Shown piece by piece: positions 16,415-27,217 of a stretch of DNA of 43,185 nucleotides. The DNA comes from Acidimicrobiia bacterium (GTDB taxonomy: Bacteria; Actinomycetota; Acidimicrobiia; Spongiisociales; Spongiisociaceae). The notes beneath the pieces were generated by a model. It worked only from the letters and a program-made list of their open reading frames with translations. It did not search any database and had not been told where the DNA came from. The stretch spans positions 1-43,185 of the forward strand of contig JAGWAN010000014.1 of the NCBI GenBank assembly GCA_021296345.1, given 5' to 3'. Both the position numbers and the translations under genes were made by a program. Within the stretch, counting starts at the first letter, position 1. Each line of letters begins with the position of its first letter.

Positions 16415-17830
16415 CTAACCTACCGCTCCGGCAGCCGCCATGTTCAACTCGATAAGCCGGTTCATCTCGACCGCGTACTCCATCGGGAGTTCCTTCACTA
16501 TCGGCTCGATGAATCCGGCCACCACCATCGACGTGGCTTCGTCCTCGGTCATGCCCCGGCTCATCAGGTAGAAGAGCTGCTCCTCCCCGACCTTGGACAC
16601 CGTGGCCTCGTGGCCGATCTCGGTGTCCGCCTCCTCGATCTCCATATAGGGGTAGGTGTCGGAGCGGCTGTCGTCATCGAGGATCAGGGCGTCGCAGCGG
16701 ACGAACGACTTTGCGCTCTCGGCGCCGGGTTCCACCCTCACCAGACCCCGGTAGCCGGCCCGGCCCCCCTCCTTGCAGATGGACTTGGCCAGGATGGTGG
16801 AGGTGGTATTCGGAGCGACATGGACCATCTTGGCGCCCGTGTCCTGGTGCTGATCCTCGCCGGCGAACGCGATGGACAGCACTTCGCCATGGGCTCCGGG
16901 CTCCATCAGCCACACCGCCGGGTACTTCATCGTCAGCTTGGACCCGATATTGCCGTCGACCCACTCCATGGTGGCGTCGGCATAGGCGGCCGCTCGCTTG
17001 GTCACCAGGTTGTAGACGTTGTTCGACCAGTTCTGGATGGTCGTGTAGCGGCAGCGCCCACCCCGCTTGACGACGATCTCGACCACCGCCGAGTGGAGGG
17101 AGTCGGTGGTGTAGACGGGCGCCGAGCATCCCTCGACATAGTGGCAGAAGGCACCCTCATCCACGATGATCAGGGTCCGCTCGAACTGGCCCATGTTCTC
17201 CGAGTTGATCCTGAAGTATGCCTGCAGAGGCTGGTCCACATGTACCCCCGGAGGGACATAGATGAACGAACCTCCCGACCAGACCGCCGAGTTGAGGGAG
17301 GCGAACTTGTTGTCGTTGGGCGGGATCACCGTCCCGAAGTACTCCTTGACGATGTCGGGATGGTCCCGCACGGCGGAGTCCATGTCCATGAACAGGACCC
17401 CCATCTCCTCCAGGTCCTCCCGGTTGCGGTGGTACACGACCTCCGACTCGTACTGGGCGGTCACACCGGCCAGGAACTTGCGTTCCGCTTCGGGAATGCC
17501 CAACTTCTCGTAGGTGTCCTTGATGGACTCGGGCACCATGTCCCAGTCCTTGGCCTGTTCCTCGGCCGGCTTGACGTAGTAGTAGATGTCGTCGAAGTCG
17601 ATATCCTCCAGCAGACCTCCGCCGCCCCAGGTGGGCATGGGTCGCTGCAGGAACCGCCGGTAGGCCTTGAGGCGGAAATTGAGCATCCAGTCCGGCTCGC
17701 CCTTGATGAACGACATCTCGCGGATGATCTCCTCGGAGAGGCCCTTCTCGGGTTTGAAGACGTATTCGTCCTCGGGATCGCTCCAGCCCAGCTTGTAGGC
17801 GCCGAGATCGATATCAACTGTGGTCGTCAT
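16415..17830 (-). CDS. sufB: Fe-S cluster assembly scaffold SufB
   Basis: 471 residues of normal length. Conserved blocks include [100 protein letters not shown], and the C-terminal [30 protein letters not shown]. It builds Fe-S clusters on the SufBCD complex. The ATG has GGAGG at 7 nt. It is isolated from sufD and sufC by 3.5 kb of unrelated genes, including one on the opposite strand, so it needs its own promoter. An extended -10-like TGGTATCAT lies on the minus strand near 17894-17886. Confidence 0.96.
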   Translation of the reverse strand: MTTTVDIDLGAYKLGWSDPEDEYVFKPEKGLSEEIIREMSFIKGEPDWMLNFRLKAYRRFLQRPMPTWGGGGLLEDIDFDDIYYYVKPAEEQAKDWDMVPESIKDTYEKLGIPEAERKFLAGVTAQYESEVVYHRNREDLEEMGVLFMDMDSAVRDHPDIVKEYFGTVIPPNDNKFASLNSAVWSGGSFIYVPPGVHVDQPLQAYFRINSENMGQFERTLIIVDEGAFCHYVEGCSAPVYTTDSLHSAVVEIVVKRGGRCRYTTIQNWSNNVYNLVTKRAAAYADATMEWVDGNIGSKLTMKYPAVWLMEPGAHGEVLSIAFAGEDQHQDTGAKMVHVAPNTTSTILAKSICKEGGRAGYRGLVRVEPGAESAKSFVRCDALILDDDSRSDTYPYMEIEEADTEIGHEATVSKVGEEQLFYLMSRGMTEDEATSMVVAGFIEPIVKELPMEYAVEMNRLIELNMAAAGAVG

Positions 17831-17885
17831 GGTCAGGCCTCCGACACCGGTGCATGGCCCGGTGGTTCAGATGAATACATCCCGA

Positions 17886-17894
17886 TGATACCAA
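17886..17894 (-). promoter_or_regulatory. Possible extended -10 promoter of sufB
   Basis: On the minus strand TGGTATCAT fits the extended -10 pattern TGnTAnnnT, about 56 nt upstream of the sufB ATG. No good -35 is seen. No SufR-like operator is obvious in the sufB-dinB gap. Confidence 0.3.
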
Positions 17895-17924
17895 GGCCCG
17901 GCCCGAAACTGGGCATGTAAAACG

Positions 17925-17950
17925 CTTAGCCCCGAATTCTTCATGGGTCG
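17925..17950 (+). repeat. Partial family A element
   Basis: CTTAGCCCCGAATTCTTCAT resembles the left half of the family A elements (TTAGCCCTGATTCTTCGT), but the right inverted arm is not recognisable. It lies in the divergent sufB-dinB gap. Confidence 0.35.
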
Positions 17951-18007
17951 GGTGTAGGAAGGGCCGGCATAGATTCACGAGGTTGAAGAGCCTAATGTTG
18001 GCCGCAC

Positions 18008-19210
18008 ATGGACGAGCCGCGCATCGCCGAGCCCATTCTCCATGTGGACATGGATGCGTTCTACGTGGAAGTGGAGCGACTCGACAACCGCGGGCTTGTG
18101 GGGCAACCGGTGGTCGTCGGTGGCGAGGGACCAAGAGGAGTGGTTGCGTCCGCCTCCTACGAGGCCAGAGCTACTGGTGTTCACTCAGCTATGCCGATGA
18201 GCGCCGCCCGACGGACATGCCCGGGATTGGTGATCGTGCCGCCCCGCCATCGACGCTATGGCGAGATCTCGGAGCGGGTTTTCTCGATATTCCAGGATTT
18301 CACTCCCTTCGTGCAGGGATTGTCCGTCGATGAGGCTTTCCTTGATATACGCGGTCTGCGCAGGCACTACCCGAACAGCCGCGCGGTGGCCGAGGCCATC
18401 CGGGCTCGGATTAGAAGTGATCTGCTCCTTCCGGCCTCGGTGGGCGCGGCCACCTCCCTGTACCTGGCCAAGATGGCGTCCGGACACGCCAAGCCGGACG
18501 GCTTACACATCGTCACCGAGGGGAGCGAGAAGGCGTTCCTGGAACACCTCGACGTGCAGGAGCTGTGGGGGGTTGGCAAATCCACCCGGAGCAAGCTCGC
18601 CTCGATGGGTATAGGCACGATAGGTCAACTGGCCCGAGCGTCCCTTCCTCTCGTCCGTCGCCACCTGGGAGAAGCGACTGGGGATCACCTCCACCGCCTG
18701 GCCAACGGAATCGATGAGAGGGTCGTAGAACCCGGCAGCGGTGCCAAGTCGATCTCGGTCGAGCAGACCTTCGAGTATGACATTTCGGGCGCGGAGGAGC
18801 TGCGCTCCCAATTGTTACGACAGGCGGATCAGGTTGCGTGGAGGCTACATCGGGCGGGACTTTCGGGACGCACGGTCTCTCTCAAGCTTCGGTTTCCCAA
18901 CTTCAAGACCATCACCCGCGCTGAGACATTGCGGTCCGCGACAGATGTGTCCAGGGAGCTTTACCGGTCCTGCTGTCGCCTGTTGGACCGTACCGACGTG
19001 GGCGGCAGGCCTGTCCGACTTCTCGGCGTCGTGGTCAGTGGTCTACAACCCACCGGCGCGCCACGGCAGCTGATGGCCGGCCTCGAGGAACGCTGGGAAA
19101 GCCTGTCGGAGACCGTGGACGACCTAAGAGTCCGTTTCGGTCGCCATGCCGTGGAGCCCGCCCGGCTTCGAAGTGGGGAATCCGATCCAGCCCACGACGC
19201 ACGAGACTGA
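18008..19210 (+). CDS. dinB: DNA polymerase IV (Y family)
   Basis: Error-prone translesion polymerase. 400 residues. Palm catalytic residues are D14 (HVDMDAFY) and D108/E109 (LSVDEAFLD), with steric-gate Tyr19. The thumb has two helix-hairpin-helix segments (LWGVGKSTRSKLASMGIGTIGQLA). The little-finger domain includes KSISVEQTFEYD and VSLKLRFPNFKTITRAETL. A C-terminal beta-clamp motif is not obvious. There is no ribosome site before the ATG, but a TAATGT -10-like box ends 9 nt upstream. I see no LexA-type box, so SOS control is not supported by the sequence. It diverges from sufB. Confidence 0.93.
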   Translation: MDEPRIAEPILHVDMDAFYVEVERLDNRGLVGQPVVVGGEGPRGVVASASYEARATGVHSAMPMSAARRTCPGLVIVPPRHRRYGEISERVFSIFQDFTPFVQGLSVDEAFLDIRGLRRHYPNSRAVAEAIRARIRSDLLLPASVGAATSLYLAKMASGHAKPDGLHIVTEGSEKAFLEHLDVQELWGVGKSTRSKLASMGIGTIGQLARASLPLVRRHLGEATGDHLHRLANGIDERVVEPGSGAKSISVEQTFEYDISGAEELRSQLLRQADQVAWRLHRAGLSGRTVSLKLRFPNFKTITRAETLRSATDVSRELYRSCCRLLDRTDVGGRPVRLLGVVVSGLQPTGAPRQLMAGLEERWESLSETVDDLRVRFGRHAVEPARLRSGESDPAHDARD

Positions 19211-19214
19211 AGTG

Positions 19215-19253
19215 CCCATATACGGCCGGCGTGGCGGAGTGTGAAGAATCCGG
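19215..19253 (-). repeat. Palindromic intergenic element, family A copy (diverged)
   Basis: On the minus strand it begins CTAGCCCGGATTCTTCACAC; its flank GAAGTGCC and core GGCGGAGTGT (plus-strand reading) are shared with the copy at 34283. It lies between the convergent dinB and gltD genes, and the TAG at its edge is next to or within the gltD stop region. Confidence 0.5.
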
Positions 19254-19254
19254 G

Positions 19255-20718
19255 CTAGCGCCAGGGTGTATCGGTAGGAGTGACCGGCTCCGGAAGCATG
19301 GTCTCGCCCATGAGGTGGCGGTCCACCGCCGCAGCGCAACTCCTACCCTCGGCGATGGCCCAGACGATCAGCGACTGGCCGCGACCCATATCACCTGCCA
19401 CGAAAACCCCTTCGGCATTCGTGGCCCATCGACTGTCGCGAGCCACGTTCCCCCGATCGGTCATATCCACGCCCAGCTGCTCCAGCATGGGCGATCGATC
19501 CGGGCCGGCGAATCCCAGCGACAGCAGCACCAGGTCGGCGGCGTACTCCTCGCCGGAACCGTCCACTCGCTCGAACGCCGGCCGGCCGTCACGGGAGGTC
19601 ATGTCGACCCGGTGGGTCCTCAGCGCGGTCACATGTCCTGCGGAGTCGCCCACGAACTCCTCCGTATTGATGGCGAACTCACGCTGCCCGCCCTCCTCGT
19701 GGGCGGCCGATACCCGATACATGAGGGGCCAGGTCGGCCACGGGGTCGCACCGGCCCGTTGATCGGGAGGCCGGGGCATGATCTCGAATTGGTGCACCGA
19801 TGCGGCCCCCTGACGGTGGGCGGTTCCCAGGCAGTCCGCGCCGGTGTCGCCGCCCCCGATGATGATCACCCGTTTGCCCCGGGCGGAGATGGGGGTTGCA
19901 GATAGGTCGCCCGCTCGCATCCGGTTGGACGGCGTCAGGTACTCCATCGCCTGGTGAATGCCGTCCAGATCCCGACCTGCGATCGGCAGGTCACGGGCCA
20001 GGGTGGCGCCACCGGCCAGTATCACGGCGTCAAACTCGTCCCGGAGCCGGTCAGCGGTCGGGTCGACCCCTACCTCGGCGTTCACTCGGAACCGGGTGCC
20101 CTCGGTCTCCATCTGGGCCAGGCGCCGATCCAGGAACCGCTTCTCCATCTTGAAGTCGGGAATGCCGTAGCGGAGCAGGCCGCCGACACGGTCATCCCGC
20201 TCGAACACGGTGACGGCGTGGCCGGCCCGGGTGAGCTGCTGCGCCGCCGCCAACCCCGCCGGTCCGGATCCGACCACCGCCACACTGCGATAGGTCACCG
20301 TGGTGGGCATCAGCGGAGTCACCCATCCTTCGTCCCAGGCCTTCTCTACGATCTCCAGCTCGATCTGCTCGATGGTCACCGGGTCGGAGTTGATGCCGAG
20401 CACGCAGGCCGCCTCGCAGGGCGCCGGGCACAACCGTCCGGTGAACTCCGGGAAGTTGTTGGTGGCGTGCAGCCTGTCGATGGCCTGGCGCCAGCCATCG
20501 CGGTAGACCAGGTCGTTCCAGTCGGGGATCAGGTTGCCGAGCGGGCAGCCGCCGACGCAGAAGGGGATGCCGCAGTCCATGCAGCGGGAAGCCTGATCCC
20601 GGACCTGGGTAACGGGGAAGTCCTCGTATACCTCGTTCCAGTCGAGCACGCGGAGTTCTACGGGACGGCGTGCCGGGGATCGGCGCCCGTGCTTGAGAAA
20701 GCCCCGCACATCACCCAT
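19255..20718 (-). CDS. gltD: Glutamate synthase small (beta) subunit
   Basis: Supplies electrons from NADPH to the large subunit. 487 residues from [13 protein letters not shown]. The N-terminal Cys clusters ([22 protein letters not shown] and [12 protein letters not shown]) bind [4Fe-4S] centres. An FAD-binding [15 protein letters not shown] motif and an NADPH-binding [15 protein letters not shown] motif follow, with the C-terminal [19 protein letters not shown] block. The ATG lies inside the end of gltB and overlaps it by 8 nt, so translation is coupled. Seven extra codons upstream in the frame are discounted. Confidence 0.96.
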   Translation of the reverse strand: MGDVRGFLKHGRRSPARRPVELRVLDWNEVYEDFPVTQVRDQASRCMDCGIPFCVGGCPLGNLIPDWNDLVYRDGWRQAIDRLHATNNFPEFTGRLCPAPCEAACVLGINSDPVTIEQIELEIVEKAWDEGWVTPLMPTTVTYRSVAVVGSGPAGLAAAQQLTRAGHAVTVFERDDRVGGLLRYGIPDFKMEKRFLDRRLAQMETEGTRFRVNAEVGVDPTADRLRDEFDAVILAGGATLARDLPIAGRDLDGIHQAMEYLTPSNRMRAGDLSATPISARGKRVIIIGGGDTGADCLGTAHRQGAASVHQFEIMPRPPDQRAGATPWPTWPLMYRVSAAHEEGGQREFAINTEEFVGDSAGHVTALRTHRVDMTSRDGRPAFERVDGSGEEYAADLVLLSLGFAGPDRSPMLEQLGVDMTDRGNVARDSRWATNAEGVFVAGDMGRGQSLIVWAIAEGRSCAAAVDRHLMGETMLPEPVTPTDTPWR

Positions 20719-23700
20719 GGGCCGACGCCATGATCGCATCGAGCACCGGCTCGCCGGTCCGTTCGGCCTCTCGTACCGCTTCCCGCACCCGTTTGTAGTC
20801 GTCCGGCATCACCTTGACGAAGCGCCGCACCTCGTGGTCCCATCGATCCAGTATCCGGGCGGCAACGGCGGAATCCGTTTCCCTGAGGTGGGCGGTCAGC
20901 GTCCCATGCAAGAAGTCCAGATCGTCCTCACCGAGCGGGTCGAGCGACACCATCTCGGTGTTGACCTGGCCGGGGAAGGCGCCTTCCCGGTCGTAGACGT
21001 AGGCGATCCCGCCCGACATGCCCGCAGCGAAGTTGCGGCCCGTGCGGCCCAGGATCACCGCTCGCCCACCGGTCATGTACTCGCAACCGTGGTCCCCGAC
21101 CCCTTCCACCACGGCCACCGCGCCCGAGTTGCGGACGCAGAAGCGCTCCCCCACCACGCCCCGCAGGAACATCTCTCCCGAGGTCGCACCGTAGAGGATT
21201 ACGTTCCCGGCAATGATGTTCTCCTCGGCAACGAGGGGGGCCTCGGGCGGGGGCGTGACCACGATACGACCTCCCGACAGGCCCTTGCCGACATAGTCGT
21301 TGGCGCTCCCGACGAGCCTCAGGGTGACGCCCTTGGGGAGAAAGGCGCCGAAGCTCATGCCGGCCATGCCACTGAAGTTCACTGTGATGGAGTCATCAGG
21401 GAGCCCGGCCGCTCCGTAACGGCTGGTGACGTGGTAGCCGAGCAGGGTTCCCACCGCGCGGTTCACGTTGCGGATCGGCAGGTCCAGGGTCATCGGGGGG
21501 CCGCCGCCCAGGGTACCTCCCGCAAGCTGGATGACCGTCTGGTCGAGGGCTTGGGCGAGGCCGTGGTCCTGCTCGGTGGTCTGCCTCCTCGCCTGGCCGG
21601 GGGCCAGTTCGGGTACGTGGAAGATCGGGGAGAGGTCGAGACCGTCGCCCTTCCAGTGGTCCACGGCGTCGTGCACGTCGAGCAACTCGGCATGGCCGAT
21701 GGCCTCGTCCAGGCTGCGGAAGCCCAACTCGGCGAGCAGTTCCCTCACCTGCTCGGCGACGAAGCGCATGAAGTTGACGATGAAACGGGCCTTCCCGTTG
21801 AAGCGTTCGCGCAGCACCGGGTTCTGGGTGGCCACCCCCACCGGGCATGTGTCGAGGTGGCAGACCCGCATCATGATGCAACCCGAGACCACCAGCGGCG
21901 CGGTGGCGAATCCGTACTCGTCGGCGCCCAGCAGCGCGGCGATCATCACGTCCCGGCCGGTCTTCAGCTGCCCGTCCGCCTGTACCACGATCCGGTCCCT
22001 CAAACCGTTCAGCAACAGCGTCTGCTGCGTTTCGGCCAGACCGATCTCCCAAGGTCCGCCGGCATGCTTGATGGACGTCAGTGGGGAGGCCCCGGTCCCG
22101 CCGTCGTGCCCGGAGATGAGAACTACGTCGGCCTTCGCCTTGGCGACCCCGGCCGCCACGGTCCCGACACCCATCTGGGCCACGAGCTTGACGTGAATCC
22201 TCGCCTCCGGGTTGGAGTTCTTGAGGTCATGGATGAGCTGCTTGATGTCCTCTATCGAGTAGATGTCGTGATGGGGCGGGGGCGATATGAGCCCCACACC
22301 GGGCGTGGACATCCGGGTCTCGGCGATCCACGGATAGACCTTGTATCCGGGGAGCTGGCCTCCCTCCCCCGGCTTGGCCCCCTGGGCCATCTTGATCTGG
22401 AGATCGTCGGCGTTCACCAGGTACTCGGAGGTGACACCGAACCGGCCCGAAGCCACCTGCTTGACCGCGCTGCGCCGTAGGTCGCCGTTGGGGTCCGGGA
22501 TGTTGCGGGCAGGGTCCTCACCGCCCTCTCCGGTGTTGGACTTGCCGCCGATCCTGTTCATGGCGATGGCGAGGGTCTCGTGCGCCTCCTTCGAGATGGA
22601 GCCGTAGGACATGGCGCCTGTGGTGAACCGCTTCATTATCTCCGACGCCGGCTCCACCTCTTCGATGGGTACCGGAGTACGTTCCCCCGTCTTGAACCGG
22701 AAGAGGCCCCGGAGAGTGCCCAGCCGTTCCGCCCTCTCGTCCACGAGACGGGCGTACTCGTTGAACAGGTCGTAGCGACCCGCTCGCGTCGCGTGCTGGA
22801 GCTTGTACACCGTCTCCGGATTGAACAGGTGGTACTCCCCCTCCCGCCGCCACTGGTACTCGCCCCCTCCGTCCAGGTCGCGGTGGGCGATCTCGCCGGG
22901 GTTGTCAGCGAACGCGCTGTGGTGACGGTGGATCGCCTCGGCCGCGATCACGTCGAGTCCGATACCCCCGATGCGGCTCACGGTCCCGGTGAAGTAAGGG
23001 TCGATCACCTCGGCGCCGATCCCCACGGCCTCGAAGATCTGTGCCCCGATGTACGAGGCGACGGTCGAGATGCCCATCTTCGACATCACCTTCAGGATTC
23101 CCTTGATGGCCGCCTTCGCGTAGTTGGCATGCGCCTTGGCGGGGTCCATCCCGGCCAGACCGTGACTGCCACCCTTGATCATGTGGGAGATGGCGGCGAA
23201 GGCCATGTAGGGGTTGACGGCCGTGGCGCCGTACCCCAGCAGGAGGCACAGGTGATGGACTTCCCTGGCGTCCCCGGTCTCGACGATCAGGCCGATCCGG
23301 GTGCGGTTCCTGGTGCGGATCAGGTGATGGTGAACGGCGGCCGTCACGAGGAGTGAGGGAATCGGGACCCGGTCCGGGCCCACGTCCCGGTCGGACAGCA
23401 CTATCGCCCACACGCCGGACTCGATCAATCGGTCGACCTCGGCGCACACCCCTTCGAGGGCTTGGCGCAGGGAGTCGCCCCCACCCTCGGGGCTGAAGTG
23501 GCATCTCACAACTGCAGCCGTCCCCCGCACTGCGGGAACCTCGTCCATGCGGAGAAGCGAGGCGAGCTGCCCGTTGTCTATCACGGGACTGTCGAGCTCG
23601 ATCATGTTGCAGGAGTAGGGCCCCGGACGGAACAGGTTGGACTCCGGACCGATGGTCGTCCGCATCGAGGTCACCAACTTCTCCCGGATGGCGTCCAGCG

Positions 23701-25303
23701 GTGGATTGGTCACCTGGGCGAACAGTTGCTTGAAATAGTCGAACAAGAGGCGGCTGCGGTCGGACAGCACCGCGGGCGGCGTGTCGGTGCCCATCGATCC
23801 GAGCGCCTCCTCTCCTCCGGCTGCCATGGGCGCGATCAGCATCTTCAGTTCTTCGTGGGTGTAGCCGAAGGCTCGGAGCCGCTCCAATACCGGAAAGTCG
23901 CAACGCTCATCCGCGGTTACCTCGGGAAGCTCCCCGAGCCGGACCAGGCCCTCCCCCAGCCAGGCGGTGTAGGGCCGAGCCGTCGCCAACTCTCTCTTTA
24001 TCTCCACGTCACGGACGATGCGGCCCCTGACGGTGTCCACCAGGAACATCCTCCCGGGGCGAAGCCGGCCCTTCTCCACGATGCGGGACTGGGGAACGTC
24101 GGTGACGCCCACCTCCGAGGCCATGACCACCAGATCATCATCGCTGACCCAGTAGCGGGACGGACGCAGCCCGTTGCGATCGAGCACCGCGCCGATCTGC
24201 CGCCCGTCGGTGAAGGCGATCGACGCCGGGCCGTCCCAGGGTTCCATTAGGGAGGCGTGATAGCGGTAGAAGTCCCGCACGGCCGGGTCCATGCTCTCGT
24301 GCTTCTCCCACGGCTCGGGGATCATCATCAGGACCGCCTCGGGCAGCGAGTACCCGCCCATGTACAGCAGTTCCAGCACCTCGTCGAAACCAGCCGTGTC
24401 GGAAACACCCGGGGTGCAGACCGGGAATACCCGTTCGAGGTCCGGAATCAGGTCGGTGGCCAGGAGGCTCTCGCGGGCTCTCATGAAATTGCGGTTGCCC
24501 TGGATGGTGTTGATCTCGCCGTTGTGGGCGATCATCCGGTAGGGATGGGCCAGAGGCCACATCGGGAAGGTGTTGGTCGAGAAACGAGCGTGGACAAGAG
24601 CGATGGCGCTCTCGACCCGGTCGTCGTGAAGGTCGATGAAGAAGTCGGGCAGCTGCAACCCGGTGAGCATGCCCTTGTAAATGAGGGTCCTGGCAGACAG
24701 GCTCGCGAGGTATACACCCTCATGCATGGTGGGGGCCCCGCCGATCGCCTCTCGCGGACGCCGGTTGCCCGGCACCAGACGCACCTCGTGTTCGATCCGC
24801 TTCCGCACCACATAGGCTCGCCGTTCCAGAGCCATCCCGGAAGAGCCCCGCCCATCGATGAACACCTGCCACATGGCCGGCATCGTCCTCCGGGCATCAT
24901 GTCCTATGACGGACGGGTCGGTCTGTACCTCGCGCCAGCCGAGTACCTCGAGACCCTCGTCGGCCACGATCTGATCGACTTCCCGGATCACCGCTCCGGT
25001 CAGATCCGCCCTGTCGGCAAACAAGGCGATACCCGTCGCGTAGCGCCCGACCGGCGGCAGCTTGAAAGGAACGGCGGCCCGCAGGAAACGATCGGGGACC
25101 TGCAGCAGGATGCCTGCACCGTCTCCGGTGTCAGGGTCGGACCCCGTCGCGCCGCGATGCGTCATGTTCTCCGCCGCCCCCATCGCCAACGCGACGAGAT
25201 GATGGCTGCGCTTCCCCTTCAGGTCCGCGACGAAGTTGACACCGCAAGAGTCGTGCTCGAATTCGCTCCGGTACAGGCCGGGCATCAACTTCTTCTCCCC
25301 CAT
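20711..25303 (-). CDS. gltB: Glutamate synthase large (alpha) subunit
   Basis: Converts glutamine and 2-oxoglutarate into two glutamates; together with glutamine synthetase this is the main ammonia assimilation route. 1530 residues. The N-terminal amidotransferase nucleophile is Cys20 in [14 protein letters not shown], exposed after removal of a short propeptide. The central domain and the FMN/[3Fe-4S] domain follow ([21 protein letters not shown] carries the cluster Cys). The C-terminal GXGXG beta-helix has [20 protein letters not shown]. Start may be the ATG at 25303 (AGGA, 4 nt) or 25285 (GGGGAG, 9 nt). A promoter in the repeat at 25402-25429 points towards it. It forms an operon with gltD. 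Confidence 0.97.
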   Translation of the reverse strand: MGEKKLMPGLYRSEFEHDSCGVNFVADLKGKRSHHLVALAMGAAENMTHRGATGSDPDTGDGAGILLQVPDRFLRAAVPFKLPPVGRYATGIALFADRADLTGAVIREVDQIVADEGLEVLGWREVQTDPSVIGHDARRTMPAMWQVFIDGRGSSGMALERRAYVVRKRIEHEVRLVPGNRRPREAIGGAPTMHEGVYLASLSARTLIYKGMLTGLQLPDFFIDLHDDRVESAIALVHARFSTNTFPMWPLAHPYRMIAHNGEINTIQGNRNFMRARESLLATDLIPDLERVFPVCTPGVSDTAGFDEVLELLYMGGYSLPEAVLMMIPEPWEKHESMDPAVRDFYRYHASLMEPWDGPASIAFTDGRQIGAVLDRNGLRPSRYWVSDDDLVVMASEVGVTDVPQSRIVEKGRLRPGRMFLVDTVRGRIVRDVEIKRELATARPYTAWLGEGLVRLGELPEVTADERCDFPVLERLRAFGYTHEELKMLIAPMAAGGEEALGSMGTDTPPAVLSDRSRLLFDYFKQLFAQVTNPPLDAIREKLVTSMRTTIGPESNLFRPGPYSCNMIELDSPVIDNGQLASLLRMDEVPAVRGTAAVVRCHFSPEGGGDSLRQALEGVCAEVDRLIESGVWAIVLSDRDVGPDRVPIPSLLVTAAVHHHLIRTRNRTRIGLIVETGDAREVHHLCLLLGYGATAVNPYMAFAAISHMIKGGSHGLAGMDPAKAHANYAKAAIKGILKVMSKMGISTVASYIGAQIFEAVGIGAEVIDPYFTGTVSRIGGIGLDVIAAEAIHRHHSAFADNPGEIAHRDLDGGGEYQWRREGEYHLFNPETVYKLQHATRAGRYDLFNEYARLVDERAERLGTLRGLFRFKTGERTPVPIEEVEPASEIMKRFTTGAMSYGSISKEAHETLAIAMNRIGGKSNTGEGGEDPARNIPDPNGDLRRSAVKQVASGRFGVTSEYLVNADDLQIKMAQGAKPGEGGQLPGYKVYPWIAETRMSTPGVGLISPPPHHDIYSIEDIKQLIHDLKNSNPEARIHVKLVAQMGVGTVAAGVAKAKADVVLISGHDGGTGASPLTSIKHAGGPWEIGLAETQQTLLLNGLRDRIVVQADGQLKTGRDVMIAALLGADEYGFATAPLVVSGCIMMRVCHLDTCPVGVATQNPVLRERFNGKARFIVNFMRFVAEQVRELLAELGFRSLDEAIGHAELLDVHDAVDHWKGDGLDLSPIFHVPELAPGQARRQTTEQDHGLAQALDQTVIQLAGGTLGGGPPMTLDLPIRNVNRAVGTLLGYHVTSRYGAAGLPDDSITVNFSGMAGMSFGAFLPKGVTLRLVGSANDYVGKGLSGGRIVVTPPPEAPLVAEENIIAGNVILYGATSGEMFLRGVVGERFCVRNSGAVAVVEGVGDHGCEYMTGGRAVILGRTGRNFAAGMSGGIAYVYDREGAFPGQVNTEMVSLDPLGEDDLDFLHGTLTAHLRETDSAVAARILDRWDHEVRRFVKVMPDDYKRVREAVREAERTGEPVLDAIMASAHG

Positions 25304-25401
25304 CGCATCCTGATGACGAATCCTCCGGCAGTGTCGGGAGGGTGTCGGTCGGTCGCGTAGCCAACCAGGACGGCCTCCTCGAGCGGACGACCGAATCCGT
25401 C

Positions 25402-25429
25402 ATGCTAGGCGGGTACCCAAGAATGTCCA
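25402..25429 (-). promoter_or_regulatory. gltB: Predicted promoter of gltBD
   Basis: On the minus strand TGGACA (25429-25424) and TAGCAT (25407-25402) are separated by 16 bp. The -35 part lies inside the 100-bp family B element and the -10 part directly abuts its outer end. The same arrangement is found before the class V aminotransferase. Predicted start is near 25395, giving a leader of about 90 nt. Confidence 0.5.
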
Positions 25430-25507
25430 GTTGGCCCATGGCCGGCAACGGAACCCCAGGGTAGAGGGCGTCGCGAGCCAACTCATCCCCATCTTCCGGC
25501 ACCCTCC
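25408..25507. repeat. 100-bp palindromic element, family B copy 1
   Basis: Imperfect terminal inverted repeats: GGCGGGTACCCAAGAATG at the left and, read inwards from the right, GGAGGGTGCCGGAAGATG. An inner GTTGGC/GCCAAC pair (25430-25435 and 25475-25480 approximately) is present. The left half shares AATGTCCAGTTGGCCC exactly with the element at 27196, and both are 100 bp long. It lies between the divergent gltB and the Rossmann-fold gene. Confidence 0.6.
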
Positions 25508-25556
25508 TACACAGCCGCTGGGATCCGACCCGAATCGCCTGGACCTCCCGAACTGA

Positions 25557-25562
25557 TAGCTT
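25557..25562 (+). promoter_or_regulatory. -10-like box, leaderless start of the Rossmann protein gene
   Basis: TAGCTT ends 7 nt before the ATG at 25570, without a ribosome site. The surrounding 15-mer CGAACTGATAGCTTG matches 13 of 15 positions with CGAACAGATAGTTTG at 30977-30991, upstream of the trypsin-like lipoprotein. Confidence 0.4.
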
Positions 25563-25569
25563 GGGGGTT

Positions 25570-26025
25570 ATGCCAGTGATAGTCGTTGGTGCGGACACCC
25601 CTGTCGGCGATGCCATCATCTCGACGGTCTGCCGGTCGGCAGCCGAGGTCCGAGCCTTCATCACCCGTGACGCTGACGCGGACCGCCTCAAGGAACGAGG
25701 CGTGAAGGTCGCAATGGGGGACGTTTCCGACAGCTCCCACGTGGAAGCGGCGGCGCTCTACTGCTTCTGCGCCGTCCTGGTGACCGAGGCGGCCTATGAC
25801 GACCGCGACCGGGCCTTCTCCCAACACCCGGATGACGTCCTGGCCGGATGGGCCCAGGCAGCCCGCAACGCCGGGGTAAGGCGGGTGATTTGGGTAGGGA
25901 CGGAACACCGGAAGGAGCCGTATCCGGATTCCGTTGGCGAGGTCGCAACAGTGATCGTGGAGGGCGACCTGGACGGCGCGGCCCGAGCAGTGGGCGAACT
26001 CGAGGAGGCCGCAAGCCTCAGTTGA
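25570..26025 (+). CDS. NAD(P)-binding Rossmann-fold protein (NmrA/SDR-like)
   Basis: 151 residues. The N-terminal MPVIVVGADTPVGDAIISTV is a dinucleotide-binding turn (GxxxxxG). A VKVAMGDVSDSSHVEAA segment follows, as in atypical SDRs where Asp contacts the adenine, then VRRVIWVGTEH. It is much shorter than typical NmrA proteins (about 250 or more residues) and lacks a YxxxK catalytic pair, so it may be a binding or regulatory protein. It is convergent with the aminotransferase gene, and both lie between the two family B elements. Confidence 0.7.
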   Translation: MPVIVVGADTPVGDAIISTVCRSAAEVRAFITRDADADRLKERGVKVAMGDVSDSSHVEAAALYCFCAVLVTEAAYDDRDRAFSQHPDDVLAGWAQAARNAGVRRVIWVGTEHRKEPYPDSVGEVATVIVEGDLDGAARAVGELEEAASLS

Positions 26026-26067
26026 TTCAGTGGTCAGTATAAACTAACGTTAACTGGTGCCTTACCG

Positions 26068-27180
26068 CTAACTCCTGGCCAGGACTTCGCCCATTGCCGC
26101 CGGGGCGTCGGGATGGGTGCTGGCATGCGGCGCGACCCGCAGCATCCCGGCCCGCTGGGTGACAGAGAAGCCTTCTGCGGCGAGGCGGTCGAAAGCGTCC
26201 GCAGACGACTCCCCTGCCGGACGAAAACTGACGATGCCGCTGCGCTCTTCATCCGTCCGCCACGGACTCAATACTCGGGCGCCCGCTCGGCGAACTTCCT
26301 CCTCCACCGCACGGGATCGGGCAATGACCGTCGCCTCCACCTCTTCAATCGAGACCGTCTCCAGGACTCGTAGCGACTCGCAGAGGGCTGCGACCGCGGT
26401 GAAGCCCGCGCTCCCCATGACGAACCGGTCGGCGCCCTCGAGGGGCGGATGAGGGAGCGGAGCGGTGGTATCGAACGGATTTTCGACCCCCAGCCACCCC
26501 GTCAGGGCAGGCCGGAGCCGCTCCAGAGCCCGCTCGGATACGGCGAGCAGGCCGGCTCCTCCCCCGGCTCGGAGCCACTTGTGACCGCCCGCCACCATTA
26601 CATCCACCCCGTCCATGCCGAATCTGAGGGCGCCCATGCCTTGAACCGCATCGACCACCAGGAGCGCCCTTCCGGCCGCCTCCCGGATGGCGGACAGGTC
26701 ACATCGGTAGCCGGTCCGGTAGTCGACGAAGCTGAGCGCCACCGCCGTGGTGCGGGCATCAACCGCCTGCGCCACCAGATCGGACGTGAGCCGTCCCCCT
26801 GGAACCGGGAACGTTCTCAATTCGATGCGCCCTGCATCGGCGGCCCGCACCCAGGGATACAGGTTGGCCGGAAACTCGGTCTCCGGTACCACCACCGACC
26901 CGCCGGCCAGGCCGAAGGCAACCGCGAACAGGCCCGCGGAAGTGCTGGGCACCAGGGTCACCTGCCCGGTAGGGACACCCACCAATCGGCCGCCGAGGCG
27001 GCGCGCCGTCTCGACCCGATCCATCACCATCGGTACCAGCCTGCCCTGGCCGCCCGACATGGCATCGGCCATCTCTCTGAGGCCGGCCCGGGCAGGGATC
27101 GACATGGCGCCGATCGAGGCGAAGTCCATGTAACCGAAAGGCTCGTCGAACTGATCGAGAAAAGACTGCGCAAGCGCCAT
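26068..27180 (-). CDS. Class V aminotransferase-fold PLP enzyme
   Basis: 370 residues from MALAQSFLDQFDEPFGYMDFASIG. PLP residues visible are Asp177 in ALLVVDAVQGMG and the Schiff-base Lys201 in VDVMVAGGHKWLRAGGGAGLL. The small domain ends in RAGMLRVAPHASTHPDAPAAM. It resembles the cysteine desulfurase/kynureninase/isopenicillin N epimerase group, but the catalytic Cys loop of cysteine desulfurases is absent, so I do not call it SufS. Substrate unknown. The frame continues upstream to 27240, but the ATG at 27180 lies 9 nt after a -10-like TACCCT, so a short-leader transcript is likely. Confidence 0.85.
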   Translation of the reverse strand: MALAQSFLDQFDEPFGYMDFASIGAMSIPARAGLREMADAMSGGQGRLVPMVMDRVETARRLGGRLVGVPTGQVTLVPSTSAGLFAVAFGLAGGSVVVPETEFPANLYPWVRAADAGRIELRTFPVPGGRLTSDLVAQAVDARTTAVALSFVDYRTGYRCDLSAIREAAGRALLVVDAVQGMGALRFGMDGVDVMVAGGHKWLRAGGGAGLLAVSERALERLRPALTGWLGVENPFDTTAPLPHPPLEGADRFVMGSAGFTAVAALCESLRVLETVSIEEVEATVIARSRAVEEEVRRAGARVLSPWRTDEERSGIVSFRPAGESSADAFDRLAAEGFSVTQRAGMLRVAPHASTHPDAPAAMGEVLARS

Positions 27181-27189
27181 TGCCCGCTG

Positions 27190-27217
27190 AGGGTAGGAGG
27201 GCACTGAAAAATGTCCA
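27190..27217 (-). promoter_or_regulatory. Predicted promoter of the class V aminotransferase gene
   Basis: On the minus strand TGGACA (27217-27212), a 16-bp spacer and TACCCT (27195-27190), the same layout as the gltB promoter. The ATG follows 9 nt after the -10 box. Confidence 0.5.

Noticed and set aside
16406-17920. 504-codon open frame opposite sufB
   Set aside because: Shadow of sufB, which is certain from conserved motifs and a good ribosome site.
17990-18007. LexA/SOS box before dinB
   Set aside because: No CGAAC-N4-GTTCG-like palindrome is visible in the sufB-dinB gap.
20693-22480. 595-codon open frame on the plus strand opposite gltB
   Set aside because: It is the complement of strongly conserved gltB coding sequence; such long antisense frames are expected at this G+C content and the translation resembles no family.
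26068-27180. Class V aminotransferase as the missing SufS cysteine desulfurase
   Set aside because: The PLP Lys is present, but the C-terminal catalytic Cys loop of cysteine desulfurases is absent (APHASTHPDA in its place).
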